Positions 25,424 through 34,467 of a stretch of DNA of 64,000 bases are shown here, one piece after another. The position numbers and the translations under genes are program-made. Source of the DNA: JAEZAA01 sp964514485 (GTDB lineage: Bacteria; Pseudomonadota; Gammaproteobacteria; Pseudomonadales; Oleiphilaceae); NCBI GenBank assembly GCA_964514485.1, contig CAZEWG010000002.1, positions 62,001 through 126,000 on the forward strand, given 5' to 3'. The notes beneath the pieces are model-generated. The model was not told where the DNA came from. It saw nothing but the letters and a program-made list of their open reading frames with translations, and did no database searches. How positions within the stretch are numbered: position 1 is the stretch's first letter; every line of letters starts with the position of its first letter.

Positions 25424-26959
25424 TTAGAGGGTGGCTTCAACAATATTCGACAGGGCACTTTCATTGCCCCGGTCGTCGATTGCCACAATGCTGAAGTAGT
25501 ACGTGTTGCTCTGCAGCTTATCGAAGCGCTGCTCCGAAACATAAGGGTCATTGATCTGCAGGCTCTGGGTCAGCTGGTCCGCACGGGTGCCATACAGAAT
25601 GCGGTAGCCGCTTAACTCCGAGGGGTGCAGGGGGCTGCCGTCGACCCGCTCGGCAGGAATCTCCCAGTTCAGAGTGATATGGCGGGAGGTGACGGTCAGC
25701 GTTGCTGCTTTGGATACCAGGGATTGGGTTTCATTGCTGACAACGCAGTCATAGCGACCCGCGTCTTCAGCCAGAACCCTGCTCAGCGTCAGGGTGCTGG
25801 AAGTCGCCCCGGGAATCACCTGGCCATCCTTGCGCCATTGATAGCGTAGCGAGCCGCCACTGGCGTTGACGTTGAAGGTGACGGAATCCTGCTCCTTCAC
25901 GGTTTGTGAGCCCGGATGATAGCTGATCACCAGCCGGGCCGGAACGGTGCCAGCTGCTTCTTCGGTCAGCTCTTGGACGAGCTGGCTGGAGGCATAGGCG
26001 AAGCTTTTCAGCTGGTTGTGCAGGCCGCTGTTGGGCTGCACCCGTGCTGCGATTCCCTCGGCCAGGCTGGCGGTGCTTTGCAGGACGGTGCTCAGGCTGA
26101 TTTCAGTGGGGACGGGGCTGACTTCCGGGAACCTGCCCCAGGAGGCAAACCGCTGGGAGGCGGCGTCCAGTACCTGGGTAATATCGGTCCAGCTGTGCCC
26201 CTGCGCCAAGGAGAGGAAAGAGGCGGACAGGATCGAGTAATCGAGCTGATCGTCATCCAGGGCTTTGTTCCCGGTCAACCGGGTGATATCCAGTGGCTTG
26301 AGATCCAGCGCGGTGTTGGACAGGCCCAGGGTGGTGGCAATGAGGGTACGGCCCTGGGTGATATTGGCTGGTGTCAGACCATCGTTCTTTTGGGCGGCCC
26401 ATTGATAGGCCAGGTGCGTAAGCGGCGTAATGTGTGCCGTCGCCTTCGAGGGGTTGGTGCTAAGAACCGCCGCATACATCTCAAAGTTTGCCGGCACTTT
26501 GATTGGGGCGCCGAATTTGGCTTTACCACCTTGCGCGTCCTGACAACCTTCGGTCAGGTCGCAGGTCATGGTGGTGTGCTCGTCAGCGGTCAGCTGGATC
26601 ACCCAGGCTTGGGAGTCCGTTGGACTAAACTGTATCCGGAAGCTGCCATCGTTCTTGGTGCGGACCGCGGCCGCCAAGGGGGAGGCAGTTAATTGATAAT
26701 GGCTGGCATGCTCCTCGACGCCATACACCTTGATTAAACCGTTGGCGATGGCGCCTTTCATGGCGACACCTTCCAGGGTGAGGGTGCGGGCAGGCGCCTT
26801 GGGGGATGAGGTCGCGGTCCGGTTACTGGTGGCGCTGCTGTCACTGCTGCCACCGCTGCCTCCGCCCCCGCCACAGGCGGCGAGCACCAGGCTGAATAAA
26901 ATTGCCATCAGGCTGCGCAGGACGGCTGAAAAAGACGGTTGTACTGAAAAAAGCTGCAT
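25424..26959 (-). CDS. Lipoprotein with Ig-like and fibronectin type III domains
   Basis: A 511-residue lipoprotein. The lipobox is SLVLAACGG (Cys29) followed by a Gly/Ser-rich linker, typical of surface lipoproteins. Residues about 60-160 begin with LEGVAMKGAIANGLIKVYGV, a pattern seen in beta-rich surface proteins. An alpha-rich central part follows (about 180-330). An Ig-like domain (about 345-430) shows YQWRKDGQVIPGATSSTLTL and DAGRYDCVVSN with Cys and Trp of the Ig core, and a fibronectin type III domain ends the protein (LNWEIPAERVDGS, YRILYG, YYFSIVAIDDRGNES). Likely on the cell surface, role in adhesion or carbohydrate binding unproven. Confidence 0.82.
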   Translation of the reverse strand: MQLFSVQPSFSAVLRSLMAILFSLVLAACGGGGGSGGSSDSSATSNRTATSSPKAPARTLTLEGVAMKGAIANGLIKVYGVEEHASHYQLTASPLAAAVRTKNDGSFRIQFSPTDSQAWVIQLTADEHTTMTCDLTEGCQDAQGGKAKFGAPIKVPANFEMYAAVLSTNPSKATAHITPLTHLAYQWAAQKNDGLTPANITQGRTLIATTLGLSNTALDLKPLDITRLTGNKALDDDQLDYSILSASFLSLAQGHSWTDITQVLDAASQRFASWGRFPEVSPVPTEISLSTVLQSTASLAEGIAARVQPNSGLHNQLKSFAYASSQLVQELTEEAAGTVPARLVISYHPGSQTVKEQDSVTFNVNASGGSLRYQWRKDGQVIPGATSSTLTLSRVLAEDAGRYDCVVSNETQSLVSKAATLTVTSRHITLNWEIPAERVDGSPLHPSELSGYRILYGTRADQLTQSLQINDPYVSEQRFDKLQSNTYYFSIVAIDDRGNESALSNIVEATL

Positions 26960-27190
26960 CGAAAATCACCGGCTTCAGGGTTCCTGGAATAACCGATGCG
27001 GCGCCCTGTTTTGACAAAGAACTGCAGTCAGGATGGAGAAACGCAACATCGGTTAATTTCACATTAGTTGACAATTCCCCGTATGCGAGTCGGTGTAACA
27101 CTTTTCCAACAAATTGATATGTCTCGACATCCCGGTTACGAACAGTAATTTTTGTTGCCAAGGAGCGAATGTCGGGCATGAGGAGGCGAT

Positions 27191-28129
27191 TTGGACGTCC
27201 GCTTGGGTGGGGGTGGTGAGCGTGGGGTACAGCTGACCGATGGGCGTTTTCTGGGGTATCTGGAGGCGGGAGACCCGCAGGGTTATCCGTTGTTATTTTG
27301 CCATGGGATGCCCGGCTCCAGGCTGCAGGGGCAGTTTTTCGACCAAGCGGCCCGGCAGTGGGGTTTTCGTATCATTGCTCCAGACCGGGCCGGCATTGGG
27401 TTGTCGGATGGGCGGGGGCAGCGCTGTCTGTTGGCGGACGCCCGGGATTTGATCGAGCTGGCCGAGCGACTAAAACTGGACCGGTTCGGTGTCTTCGGTT
27501 GGTCCAGTGGTGGGCCGGTGGCACTGGCCACTGCTTATCTGGCACCACGGCAAATCAGTTTTGTCGCATCCATCGCCGGCTATACCCACTTGGTGGAATA
27601 CCCTCAGGGGCGTCGGGAGCTGCTCAAAAAAGGCTGGCCTTTGCCGTATCTGGATCGGGGCAGCCGGCGTCTTTTTCGTTGGCTGATCAAATTGCTGCTG
27701 ATCTGGGCCCGCTGGCTGCCACGGATGTATTACCGGCAACTGCTGCGAGCCACGGGCGATGACCGCAAGCTGTTGCAGCAGGGGGATCTGGCCCGGCTCT
27801 TTTTCAGGGATCAGCTGGAGGTCATCCACTCCCACTCCCGGGCGGTGGCGGATGACTTGTCGGCACAGCATGCCGACTGGGGGTTCCGGTTAGGGGAGAT
27901 TCGGGTGCCGGTGTGGATTCTGCAGGGAGAGCGTGACCGCTTTGTGCCGGTGTCCATGGCCCGGCATTTGGCCGGGACCATTCCTGAAGCCGAGCTGTAT
28001 CTGTTCCCGCAATATGGTCATCTGTTTCCGCTGGATCAGGGCTTTCAGCGGGTTTTTCTACGCCGGGCCAGGGACTGGATCTTCCGGGAGCCGCCGGCTG
28101 CGGGATTTCCCCGGCAGCCAGGCGGCTAG
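27191..28129 (+). CDS. Alpha/beta hydrolase
   Basis: A 312-residue alpha/beta-hydrolase fold protein. The oxyanion region is FCHGMPGSRLQ, the nucleophile elbow GWSSGG, the acid residue in LQGERDRFVPVS and the catalytic His in PQYGHLFPLD. The lid region (about 150-220) is unusually basic and hydrophobic, with RRLFRWLIKLLLIWARWLP suggesting contact with membrane or lipid. The start is TTG at 27191 with a perfect AGGAGG four bases upstream; no nearby ATG gives a full N-terminus. Esterase, lipase or haloperoxidase-like activity are all possible. Confidence 0.8.
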   Translation: MDVRLGGGGERGVQLTDGRFLGYLEAGDPQGYPLLFCHGMPGSRLQGQFFDQAARQWGFRIIAPDRAGIGLSDGRGQRCLLADARDLIELAERLKLDRFGVFGWSSGGPVALATAYLAPRQISFVASIAGYTHLVEYPQGRRELLKKGWPLPYLDRGSRRLFRWLIKLLLIWARWLPRMYYRQLLRATGDDRKLLQQGDLARLFFRDQLEVIHSHSRAVADDLSAQHADWGFRLGEIRVPVWILQGERDRFVPVSMARHLAGTIPEAELYLFPQYGHLFPLDQGFQRVFLRRARDWIFREPPAAGFPRQPGG

Positions 28130-28176
28130 CGCCTTCAAGGCCAGTCGAAACCGGCCCACTTTCAGGTTGTGGCTTG

Positions 28177-28386
28177 TCAGGCCGCCGGCTTTTGGGATTC
28201 CGGCGGATAAATATCCGTGCTCTCCAGGCCGAGCTGTACGTCAACCGGATGCACCACAAAGTCCACCACGGCGGCCCAGTCCCGGACATCCTGTTTGATG
28301 GTTTGTAGCTGGTGCTGTGCAGCGTGCAGCGCGTAACCCGGCAGATGAGTGATTTTGCTGGAACGAACCATTCGAACAATGTCCAT
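28177..28386 (-). CDS. Small hypothetical protein, 69 residues
   Basis: A 69-residue protein, MDIVRMVRSSKITHLPGY followed by a helical middle and an acidic, Pro-ending tail. It has no signal peptide, membrane helix or motif I recognise. A good ribosome site (AGGAG, eight bases before the ATG) argues that it is translated. It lies alone between the alpha/beta hydrolase gene (convergent) and the DUF1629-like gene. A CCGCCGG/CCGGCGG inverted repeat overlaps its 3' end and may act as a terminator. Confidence 0.5.
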   Translation of the reverse strand: MDIVRMVRSSKITHLPGYALHAAQHQLQTIKQDVRDWAAVVDFVVHPVDVQLGLESTDIYPPESQKPAA

Positions 28387-28544
28387 AAAGTAACTCCTGT
28401 CGTGTTCGTGGATAAACTCTTCGCCCGGCCATGATAATGGCAGGGGGAATCTGGCCTTGGCGGCCGCGCCAGCGCCGGGTGACCGATGCTGGCGCGACCG
28501 GGCCTGATGTCCCGGGTTAGCCAGGGAAAAGTCTTCGACGAATC

Positions 28545-29333
28545 CTAATGTCGCAGGTAATCACTCCCAATGCGGGTTATCCCTGATTCTGACGGAAACA
28601 TCTGGGCGGCGGCGTCCAAGCGCCAGTCCTGTACCGGAATGAAGCAGGCGCCCCGCAGGGGTTGCTGACCAAGGGTTTCCACCAAGGCCGCATGAAAGAG
28701 ATATTCACGGCCGGTCTCCTGGAGCCGAAAGGCAAGACGTTGGGGGAGGTCTATTGCTTCCAGTCGTTGTCCATCGAGGCTGATCCTGTCGAGCAAAACC
28801 CGGTCGCGACCGGGTTCGGTTTGAAACTGACAGGCGCCTTCGTCCAGACATTGGATTTCCTGATCCACATATAAAATGCTGTAGCTGTTGTCACAGCGGC
28901 CATCGGGCAGGCGAATGCGGGCCGGGAAAAAATCCACCCCAGGAATTTGAAATGGCCTTAAAAGATCGACAACGGTTTGGGAGACAACCGGGGTATTGGC
29001 CAGATGGAAGTCACCCAGGTGGGGCGGCTCGGACAGCGGCCCCGTCACCTTCAACGGCAGCGGGGCCTGGAGCAGGTCGGCGGCCCATTGTTGGCCTGCG
29101 TCATCCTCGTCCAGGATCACGGCGGAAACATCCCAGCCGAGTGAGGCGTAACGCGGGTCGAACGTCAGTACGAAGTAGTCCCGGTTAACGTTGGAAACCA
29201 GCCGGCCGGTGGTGGGGATAACGTGGGGTGGGGCATTGCGCAACTGCACTTCCGTGACCAGTGACGAATAAGAGGGCGTGGAGTTGCTGGGAGCCGGGCG
29301 GCGGAAGCTTGGGAGAAAAGCTCTCCAGGTCAT
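28545..29333 (-). CDS. DUF1629/Imm11-like protein
   Basis: A 262-residue soluble protein. The central part, NTPVVSQTVVDLLRPFQIPGVDFFPARIRLPDG followed by SYSILYVDQEIQCLDEG, fits the pattern of DUF1629 (immunity protein family Imm11): a helix about resisting solvent, then G-V-x-F-x-P-V, then a strand ending in a Cys-Leu-Asp. Such proteins are predicted immunity partners of polymorphic toxins, but many occur without one, and no toxin, Rhs or type VI gene is nearby. The N-terminal 40 residues are Ser/Pro-rich and not part of the domain. AGGA lies upstream of the ATG. Confidence 0.5.
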   Translation of the reverse strand: MTWRAFLPSFRRPAPSNSTPSYSSLVTEVQLRNAPPHVIPTTGRLVSNVNRDYFVLTFDPRYASLGWDVSAVILDEDDAGQQWAADLLQAPLPLKVTGPLSEPPHLGDFHLANTPVVSQTVVDLLRPFQIPGVDFFPARIRLPDGRCDNSYSILYVDQEIQCLDEGACQFQTEPGRDRVLLDRISLDGQRLEAIDLPQRLAFRLQETGREYLFHAALVETLGQQPLRGACFIPVQDWRLDAAAQMFPSESGITRIGSDYLRH

Positions 29334-29479
29334 GGTAATCAGTCCTTTAGGTTGCTTTGGCGTTCATCCGTGTACTGCAGGGGCAGAATATAGCGACAGG
29401 CCGCGCAGGGGCTAATGTCTCCAAGTAAAGACAAATCAGCCTCGGGTTGCGCCGGCGCTTCAACCGCGGCGTTCCGGGG

Positions 29480-30796
29480 CTATGGAGCCGGGTCGCTGGA
29501 GTCCGGGCCGGGTTGCCGGGGGCGGTCATCCCGCCGGCGTTCCCGTTGGGGCGGGGTCTCGACGAATTCCTCGTTACGGGGGTCGAGTTCGTTCAGGATC
29601 GAGACATCGGAAATGGGCATGGCGGTGACGAACCGCTCCTGCTCCTTGGCGGAAATGGCCGGGAAGCGGAGGATTCGCCAGAGGGTGAAGAGGGTCAGCA
29701 GGGATAGAATGGAACCCATGAACAGGAACAGGCCATTGGGGCCCACCAAACTGATGGCGGAAGAACCCAGCACGGGGCCAAAAATACTGCCAAGACCGTG
29801 GCTCAGCAGCAATCCGCCACTGGCGGCGACGATTTGGTGCTGATGCAGCCGGTCGTTCACCAGGGCCACCGCAATCGGATAGATGGCTGCGGTGAAGCCG
29901 ATTACGCACTCCACCATCACGAACAGCAATAGCAGGTTGGAGCCCCCATACAAGGCCGCCACGATGCTACAGCCGGCGGCGGCAATCGCCAGCAATAACA
30001 GAATGACCTGGCGCTGGAACATATCTGACAGCCGGCCGATGGGCCAGGCAAAAAACATGGCGGCGAGTACCGGTGCGGCCATGAAAATGGCGATCTCCGA
30101 GATTTCCAGGCCAATCAAGTGGGCATACACCGGCCCCATGGCGCTGAATGCACTGCTGACCAGGGCGGAGACCGGCGCGGCAATCAGCGCCAGGGGCGAG
30201 AGCTTGAACAGGGTTTTGAACGGCAAGCGCTCGACCCGTTCAATGGACGGCGCACTCATTCGGGTCAGGGCCAGGGGAATGAGCGCGATGGTCAGCAGAA
30301 TCGCGGCAATGCTGAAAGGTCGTAGGGAGGCTGGGTTAGAGGTGGCGATCAGCATCTGCCCACTGGCGGCGGCCAAATAGACCACGATCTGGTAAATCCC
30401 GAACAGTTTGCCCCGGTTTTCGTTATTGGCACGGGTGCTGAACCAGCTTTCGATCACCACCATCAGACCCGCCATCGACAGCCCCGAGATGGCCCGAAAC
30501 ACTGCCCAGACCACCGGGTTGACGAATAAGGGGTGAAGCAGGGCAACCACCGCCATGGTGGCGGCAAAGACCGCGAAACTACGGATATGGCCGACCCGCT
30601 CGATAATAGTCTTGCTGTAGATGGAGCCGAGAATGGAGCCAATGGAAAACCCCACCAACACCCAACCGATCACGGCCGGATCGATTCTTTCCAGACTGAG
30701 CCGGAGGCCCAGCAGTGTCGACAGGAAGGTGTTACCCATCACCAGCAGCATGACACTGAAAATTAAGGCGGAAAGAGAAAAAATGGTTCTGGCCAT
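29480..30796 (-). CDS. MFS transporter
   Basis: A 438-residue major facilitator permease with 12 predicted helices and a charged cytoplasmic tail of about 50 residues. The MFS marker loop after helix 2 is seen as GSIYSKTIIERVGHIRSF, and the second copy after helix 8 as WPIGRLSDMFQRQ. It resembles the YcaD/YfkF-type group with an internal STRANNENRGKLFGIYQ segment after helix 4. Substrate is unknown. The tail is rich in Arg, Pro and Asp (RRDDRPRQPGPDSSDP), not usual for the family. It stands alone, divergent from a small membrane protein gene. Confidence 0.88.
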   Translation of the reverse strand: MARTIFSLSALIFSVMLLVMGNTFLSTLLGLRLSLERIDPAVIGWVLVGFSIGSILGSIYSKTIIERVGHIRSFAVFAATMAVVALLHPLFVNPVVWAVFRAISGLSMAGLMVVIESWFSTRANNENRGKLFGIYQIVVYLAAASGQMLIATSNPASLRPFSIAAILLTIALIPLALTRMSAPSIERVERLPFKTLFKLSPLALIAAPVSALVSSAFSAMGPVYAHLIGLEISEIAIFMAAPVLAAMFFAWPIGRLSDMFQRQVILLLLAIAAAGCSIVAALYGGSNLLLLFVMVECVIGFTAAIYPIAVALVNDRLHQHQIVAASGGLLLSHGLGSIFGPVLGSSAISLVGPNGLFLFMGSILSLLTLFTLWRILRFPAISAKEQERFVTAMPISDVSILNELDPRNEEFVETPPQRERRRDDRPRQPGPDSSDPAP

Positions 30797-31097
30797 GGCC
30801 CTGCGCAGCTTGTGATTGGCTCCTTAAGATTGAACAAAGCTAAGTGACTGTTTTCAAATTCTCGTCATGAACATTCTTTCACCCGCGCCGGGCCATCTTT
30901 TGCTTGGTGCCCGCCTTGGTTTGGCGTAAGCCGGTCAGGGGACGATTCCGGATTGGCCGGATTGACTTTCGACCCGGAGCCAGGCACATCTAGGGCGGTT
31001 TCCGGTGGAAACGTGAAAACTCATCTAGAATTAGGATGAATTGCCTAAAAGATGTTGGGCAGAATAGTGATAGGGTTCACAGAAAAAGGAGTTGGAG
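30797..31097. other. Divergent intergenic region, MFS / membrane protein
   Basis: About 300 bases without a gene. A GTTTCC-GGT-GGAAAC inverted repeat lies at 30998-31012 and a TAGAAT hexamer at 31026-31031 could be a -10 for the gene at 31098, but no full promoter can be placed with confidence. Confidence 0.4.
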
Positions 31098-31553
31098 ATG
31101 AATACCAGTTCGCGTTCTCGATTGTTGTTTACACGGCCGCTCTATCTGTCGATCGCCCTGGCGACCACGGTCGAATTTATCAACTTTATCCTGTTTGGCC
31201 TGATTTTCTCGGGTGAAGGCTCATCCCTGAAAGCCTTTGTCTGGACCGTGGGGATTGGCGGTATTGGTATGGGTTCAGTCCTCGGGGTGTTGATTGACAT
31301 TGTCATTGTGGGCACCGCCCGGGGCCGTGATGCCTTCTGGGCCACGGTGATCCTGGCGGTGTTGACCTTGGGACTGGTGGCCAAACTGTTTACCTGGCAC
31401 ATGGGAAGCACGGTTGAGGCCTTAGGGGTTGCCCAATGGCCGGTGTTGTATCTGGCCGTGGGGGGAGTGCTTGCGCTACTGGCGGGATTAACGCTGGGCT
31501 GGCTGCTGTTCACGCCAGCGGGTAACCGGATGCTGGCTCGTTATGGTCTTTAA
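31098..31553 (+). CDS. Four-helix membrane protein of unknown function
   Basis: A 151-residue inner membrane protein with four hydrophobic stretches (about 14-40, 47-68, 80-100, 115-140). The start is ATG at 31098, which has AAGGAG six bases upstream; a TTG six bases earlier is in frame but worse placed. Loops are short and the N-terminal is basic, suggesting an N-in topology. I do not recognise a family with certainty. A strong terminator follows at 31585. Confidence 0.65.
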   Translation: MNTSSRSRLLFTRPLYLSIALATTVEFINFILFGLIFSGEGSSLKAFVWTVGIGGIGMGSVLGVLIDIVIVGTARGRDAFWATVILAVLTLGLVAKLFTWHMGSTVEALGVAQWPVLYLAVGGVLALLAGLTLGWLLFTPAGNRMLARYGL

Positions 31554-31584
31554 GCCGTTCCTGTCCTGAACGAAAACTCTTCTG

Positions 31585-31620
31585 AAAAAGGCGTATGGCT
31601 TGAGGCGATACGCCTTTTTT
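31585..31620 (+). terminator. Rho-independent terminator
   Basis: AAAAAGGCGTAT pairs with ATACGCCTTTTT around an 11-base loop, followed by a T run. It ends the membrane protein transcript. Confidence 0.85.
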
Positions 31621-31849
31621 GTTGGCTGTCTCTCAAGATCCTGTCTTTGCCCCCGCGGGTTCGGCGAAAAACACATTAACTCTTGTAATATTTGCCGTGT
31701 ATCTGTTCCTAATTTACAACAATGTCTGTAATTGGTAACGGTTTATGGGCTGTATTCAAGCACTGGGCGGGCACGGCTTAAAAGATATTTAACCGAAAAA
31801 ACATAAGCCTATCTCAAGTTCAGCTCTGGTCGGCGGTTGTTCCTGAAAA

Positions 31850-31865
31850 TTGGCACGTATCCTGA
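31850..31865 (+). promoter_or_regulatory. Sigma-54-like promoter element before the first EF-hand gene
   Basis: The sequence TTGGCACGTATCCTGA has the -24 GG and near-consensus TTGGCACG block; the -12 position reads GA in place of GC at the correct 10-base spacing. It lies 80 bases before the EF-hand gene start and matches the element before the second EF-hand gene at 48962. The region 31621-31849 upstream holds no gene. Confidence 0.45.
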
Positions 31866-31944
31866 ATTAGTCTCTGTCGAGCGCTTACGAATGCCAGTGG
31901 CAATACCCAGGAATAATCGAAGGAATGGAAAAGGAGAACAGACC

Positions 31945-32256
31945 ATGAAACTGAATTATATCCTTCTTGCGACTTCTCTGGCCTTTACTGGTGCAGCCTA
32001 TGCGCAGGATGAGGCAGAGAGCTCGGTTGATCGTGACTCCCAGGTGCTTCAGGAGCTGGATACCGAAATGGGAACTGCAGAGGGCACCGAGCAGGCGTTC
32101 CAGGCCTTGGATACCGATGGCGACGGTGTGATCAGTGCCGCCGAGGCGGAACAGGATATGCACCTTAACGCCATGTTCCGGGACGTTGATGACGATGACG
32201 ACGGACAGGTGAGCTCTGAAGAGTTTAGCGAATGGAAAGGCGGCTTTGTCGATTAG
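31945..32256 (+). CDS. Secreted EF-hand protein
   Basis: A 103-residue protein with a signal peptide (cleavage after AYA, residues 18-20) and two calcium-binding loops: DTDGDGVISAAE (56-67) and DDDDDGQVSSEE (82-93). The mature protein is acidic and has an alpha-helical linker between the loops. Small exported EF-hand proteins of this kind are common in marine proteobacteria and may bind periplasmic or extracellular calcium; no partner is known. ATG 31945 has AAGGAG eight bases upstream. A homologue of similar layout lies at 49096, and both follow a similar sigma-54-like element. Confidence 0.82.
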   Translation: MKLNYILLATSLAFTGAAYAQDEAESSVDRDSQVLQELDTEMGTAEGTEQAFQALDTDGDGVISAAEAEQDMHLNAMFRDVDDDDDGQVSSEEFSEWKGGFVD

Positions 32257-32336
32257 GCCTGGCCTTTAACCTGAAGAACTGAGCACGGGGTTAGCTTCGG
32301 CCCGACTTACTCGATGGGTTAATCCCGATCAGAAAG

Positions 32337-32359
32337 CGCCACTTATGAGGTGGCGTTTT
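32337..32359 (+). terminator. Terminator after the first EF-hand gene
   Basis: CGCCAC pairs with GTGGCG around a 7-base loop, with TTTT following. It lies 80 bases after the EF-hand stop. The rest of the gap to 32618 shows no gene; a few short frames there have no ribosome site. Confidence 0.7.
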
Positions 32360-32618
32360 GCGTTCTATGAAATATGTTACCGACATTCCCGCACTTTCCG
32401 GATCTCTGCTCTGAGGCTGACAGGCCCATCTTGAGATACAGCTGCTCGAAGGCAGGAAGAGAGGATAAGTCCGATCTGGATCAAAAAAATGACTGGTTTA
32501 TTGTTGCGGTATGTAACAAGTTCTTCCGAATTGGTTATGCTGGAGTTGTAAGGGCAGTGTTCCAAGGGCCACATGGATGAGTCCATGGGCTAATCGTGCA
32601 AAAGAGAGGAGGACTGTT

Positions 32619-32810
32619 ATGCGTCCTGATGAGTTCTTGAAAAAGCATGGTTTCGAGGAAGAAAAAAGCCGTAACCACACGTTGCGGGAGCTGGCTTTAG
32701 AACATGCCACTCATCTGAAGCGTCCCAATGCGGGTACACCTTATGACTGGGAAGACTGGGAGCGGTACAAGCAAGAGCATCCCGATGAAGTGGGAGAAGA
32801 AGAGGAATAG
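32619..32810 (+). CDS. Small acidic hypothetical protein, 63 residues
   Basis: A 63-residue soluble protein beginning MRPDEFLKKHGFEEEKSRNH, with no signal or membrane segment and a strongly acidic C-terminus (HPDEVGEEEE). Two helical segments are likely. AGGAGG six bases before the ATG and a codon pattern like its neighbours argue for translation; upstream in-frame codons lack a ribosome site. Function unknown. Confidence 0.6.
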   Translation: MRPDEFLKKHGFEEEKSRNHTLRELALEHATHLKRPNAGTPYDWEDWERYKQEHPDEVGEEEE

Positions 32811-33032
32811 CCAGCTTGGTTGTCTATTCCCGGCGTCTCTCGTTTGAGTGGTCTGCGTGGACCGGTGCCACGCAGACTTCTCCTGGGGCCAGGATGCTTT
32901 CCCTTGAGAACGGACCCTTCAGAACGGGACAAGATGTAGTGGTATTTATCTATGTCGCGCCCCAGGTTCCGCGGCTCGGAGCAGGATATAATTGTGACTG
33001 TCCTCACATCTTGCTAGCTTAGAGCCGTATTC

Positions 33033-33443
33033 ATGAACGAACGAGAAGCTGAAATCGAGCGCCGTATCCAGTTATCGGAAACCCGAGTCTGTAAGGCGGT
33101 GTTCCCTTTTACCACCAATCACCATGACACTCTGTTTGGCGGCCAGGCGCTGGCCTGGATGGATGAAACGGCCTTTATCGCCGCCACCCGTTTCTGCCGC
33201 AAATCCCTGGTCACGGTCTCCTCGGACCGGATCGACTTTAAACATCCGATTCCGGGCGGAAGCCTGGTGGAGCTGATCGCCAAGGTCGTTAAAGTGGGTC
33301 GAACCAGCCTGAAAGTCCAGGTGGATATCTACGTCGAGAGCATGTACAACGAAGGCCGTGAGCACGCTATTGCCGGTCAGTTTAGCTTGGTGGCTATTGA
33401 TGACGAGAAGCGGCCGGTGCCGGTGCTGGATGACATCGCCTAG
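33033..33443 (+). CDS. Acyl-CoA thioesterase, YciA-like hotdog fold
   Basis: A 136-residue single hotdog-domain thioesterase. The active-site region HHDTLFGGQALAWMDETAFIAATRF carries the conserved Asn-His / Gly-Gly / Asp pattern of YciA- and ACOT-type enzymes, and the strands KSLVTVSSDRIDFKHPIPGG and GRTSLKVQVDIYVE follow. Such enzymes hydrolyse a range of acyl-CoA esters in the cytoplasm. Length is typical. A terminator at 33468 separates it from the convergent SDR gene. Confidence 0.9.
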   Translation: MNEREAEIERRIQLSETRVCKAVFPFTTNHHDTLFGGQALAWMDETAFIAATRFCRKSLVTVSSDRIDFKHPIPGGSLVELIAKVVKVGRTSLKVQVDIYVESMYNEGREHAIAGQFSLVAIDDEKRPVPVLDDIA

Positions 33444-33467
33444 TTGAACGAATCGGCTTCTGCCTAA

Positions 33468-33493
33468 AGGGCGGCGAGATTCCTGGCCGCCCT
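33468..33493. terminator. Terminator between convergent thioesterase and SDR genes
   Basis: AGGGCGGC pairs with GCCGCCCT around a 10-base loop and a T-rich stretch follows. It can end both transcripts. Confidence 0.7.
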
Positions 33494-33517
33494 CCTGTTA
33501 TTTCATTGCTCGTATTT

Positions 33518-34357
33518 CTATTTCCCGCCGAGTTTCTTAAGACCGAACGAGCCGCTCAGCACTGAGTCCAGCACGCGGTCGGGCAAGACCCGCTTTAGCA
33601 GCGTCAGGGTGGTGCTGCCGTTACCAATTTTCCGCACCGCCGGCGGCTGTTTCTGGTTGATCACCTGGATGACCTCCCGAACAAAGTCCGCCGTGGGAGT
33701 GGGGTTCTTCTGGGACGCCGTGGCCCGCTTTTCGATAAAGCCGCGCACCGGGTTGTACAGGGAGTCCTCCGGCAAGGTGCTGGCCAGCGTGCTGGCGGCG
33801 TTATTGCCGAATTCGGATTCGATGGCGCCGGGCTGAATGGTGATCACATCCACATTGAAGGGCGCCAGTTCCATGCGCAGGGCATCCGACAAACTGTGCA
33901 GGGCGGACTTGGTGGCGCAGTAGGCGCCGGAGAAGGGAGTGGTCAAAATGCCGGACACACTGCCAATATTGACCACCTGACCGTGGCCGCTCGCTTTCAG
34001 CAATGGGAAACACTGTTGAACCAGCGCCAGGGGCGCGAAGACGTTGGTTTCAAACTGACGGCGGACTTCCTCCAGGGGCATTTCCACCAACGGCCCCATG
34101 GCCCCGTAGCCGGCGTTGTTGACCAGCAGATCCAGCTTGCCGAATTTCTTTTCGATCACCTCAACCGCATGGCGGAGGTGGGACGGCTTGTTCACGTCCA
34201 GCTCCAGTGGCGTGATTTGCTCGCCGGCCAAATCCGTCAGGGTTTGCGGCCGCCGTGCGCCGGCAAAGACATGCCAACCCGCCCGAGCCAACTGAAGGGT
34301 CAGCTCCCGGCCAATACCTGACGAACAACCAGTGACAAGTGCGACTCTGGACTGCAT
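33518..34357 (-). CDS. Short-chain dehydrogenase/reductase
   Basis: A 279-residue classical SDR. The nucleotide motif TGCSSGIGRE is near the N-terminus, LVNNAGYGAMG follows the third strand, and the catalytic Tyr-x-x-x-Lys is in GAYCATKSAL with Ser in VSGILTTPFSG. The C-terminal part (from about 200) is rich in Lys/Pro and likely forms the substrate lid. The start is ATG at 34357, preceded by GGGGAGA. Family members of this layout reduce carbonyl or oxidise alcohol groups on varied substrates; none can be fixed here. No operon partner is evident. Confidence 0.9.
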   Translation of the reverse strand: MQSRVALVTGCSSGIGRELTLQLARAGWHVFAGARRPQTLTDLAGEQITPLELDVNKPSHLRHAVEVIEKKFGKLDLLVNNAGYGAMGPLVEMPLEEVRRQFETNVFAPLALVQQCFPLLKASGHGQVVNIGSVSGILTTPFSGAYCATKSALHSLSDALRMELAPFNVDVITIQPGAIESEFGNNAASTLASTLPEDSLYNPVRGFIEKRATASQKNPTPTADFVREVIQVINQKQPPAVRKIGNGSTTLTLLKRVLPDRVLDSVLSGSFGLKKLGGK

Positions 34358-34467
34358 TGAAATCTCCCCCTGGTTTGACTCGATCAAGCGGGCTCCGCTC
34401 TGTTAAGAGAGTCCCGCTCTCGCCAAGAGTGTCTCACCAGCGCTAAAAGCGCAAGAGGCCGGGTCGG

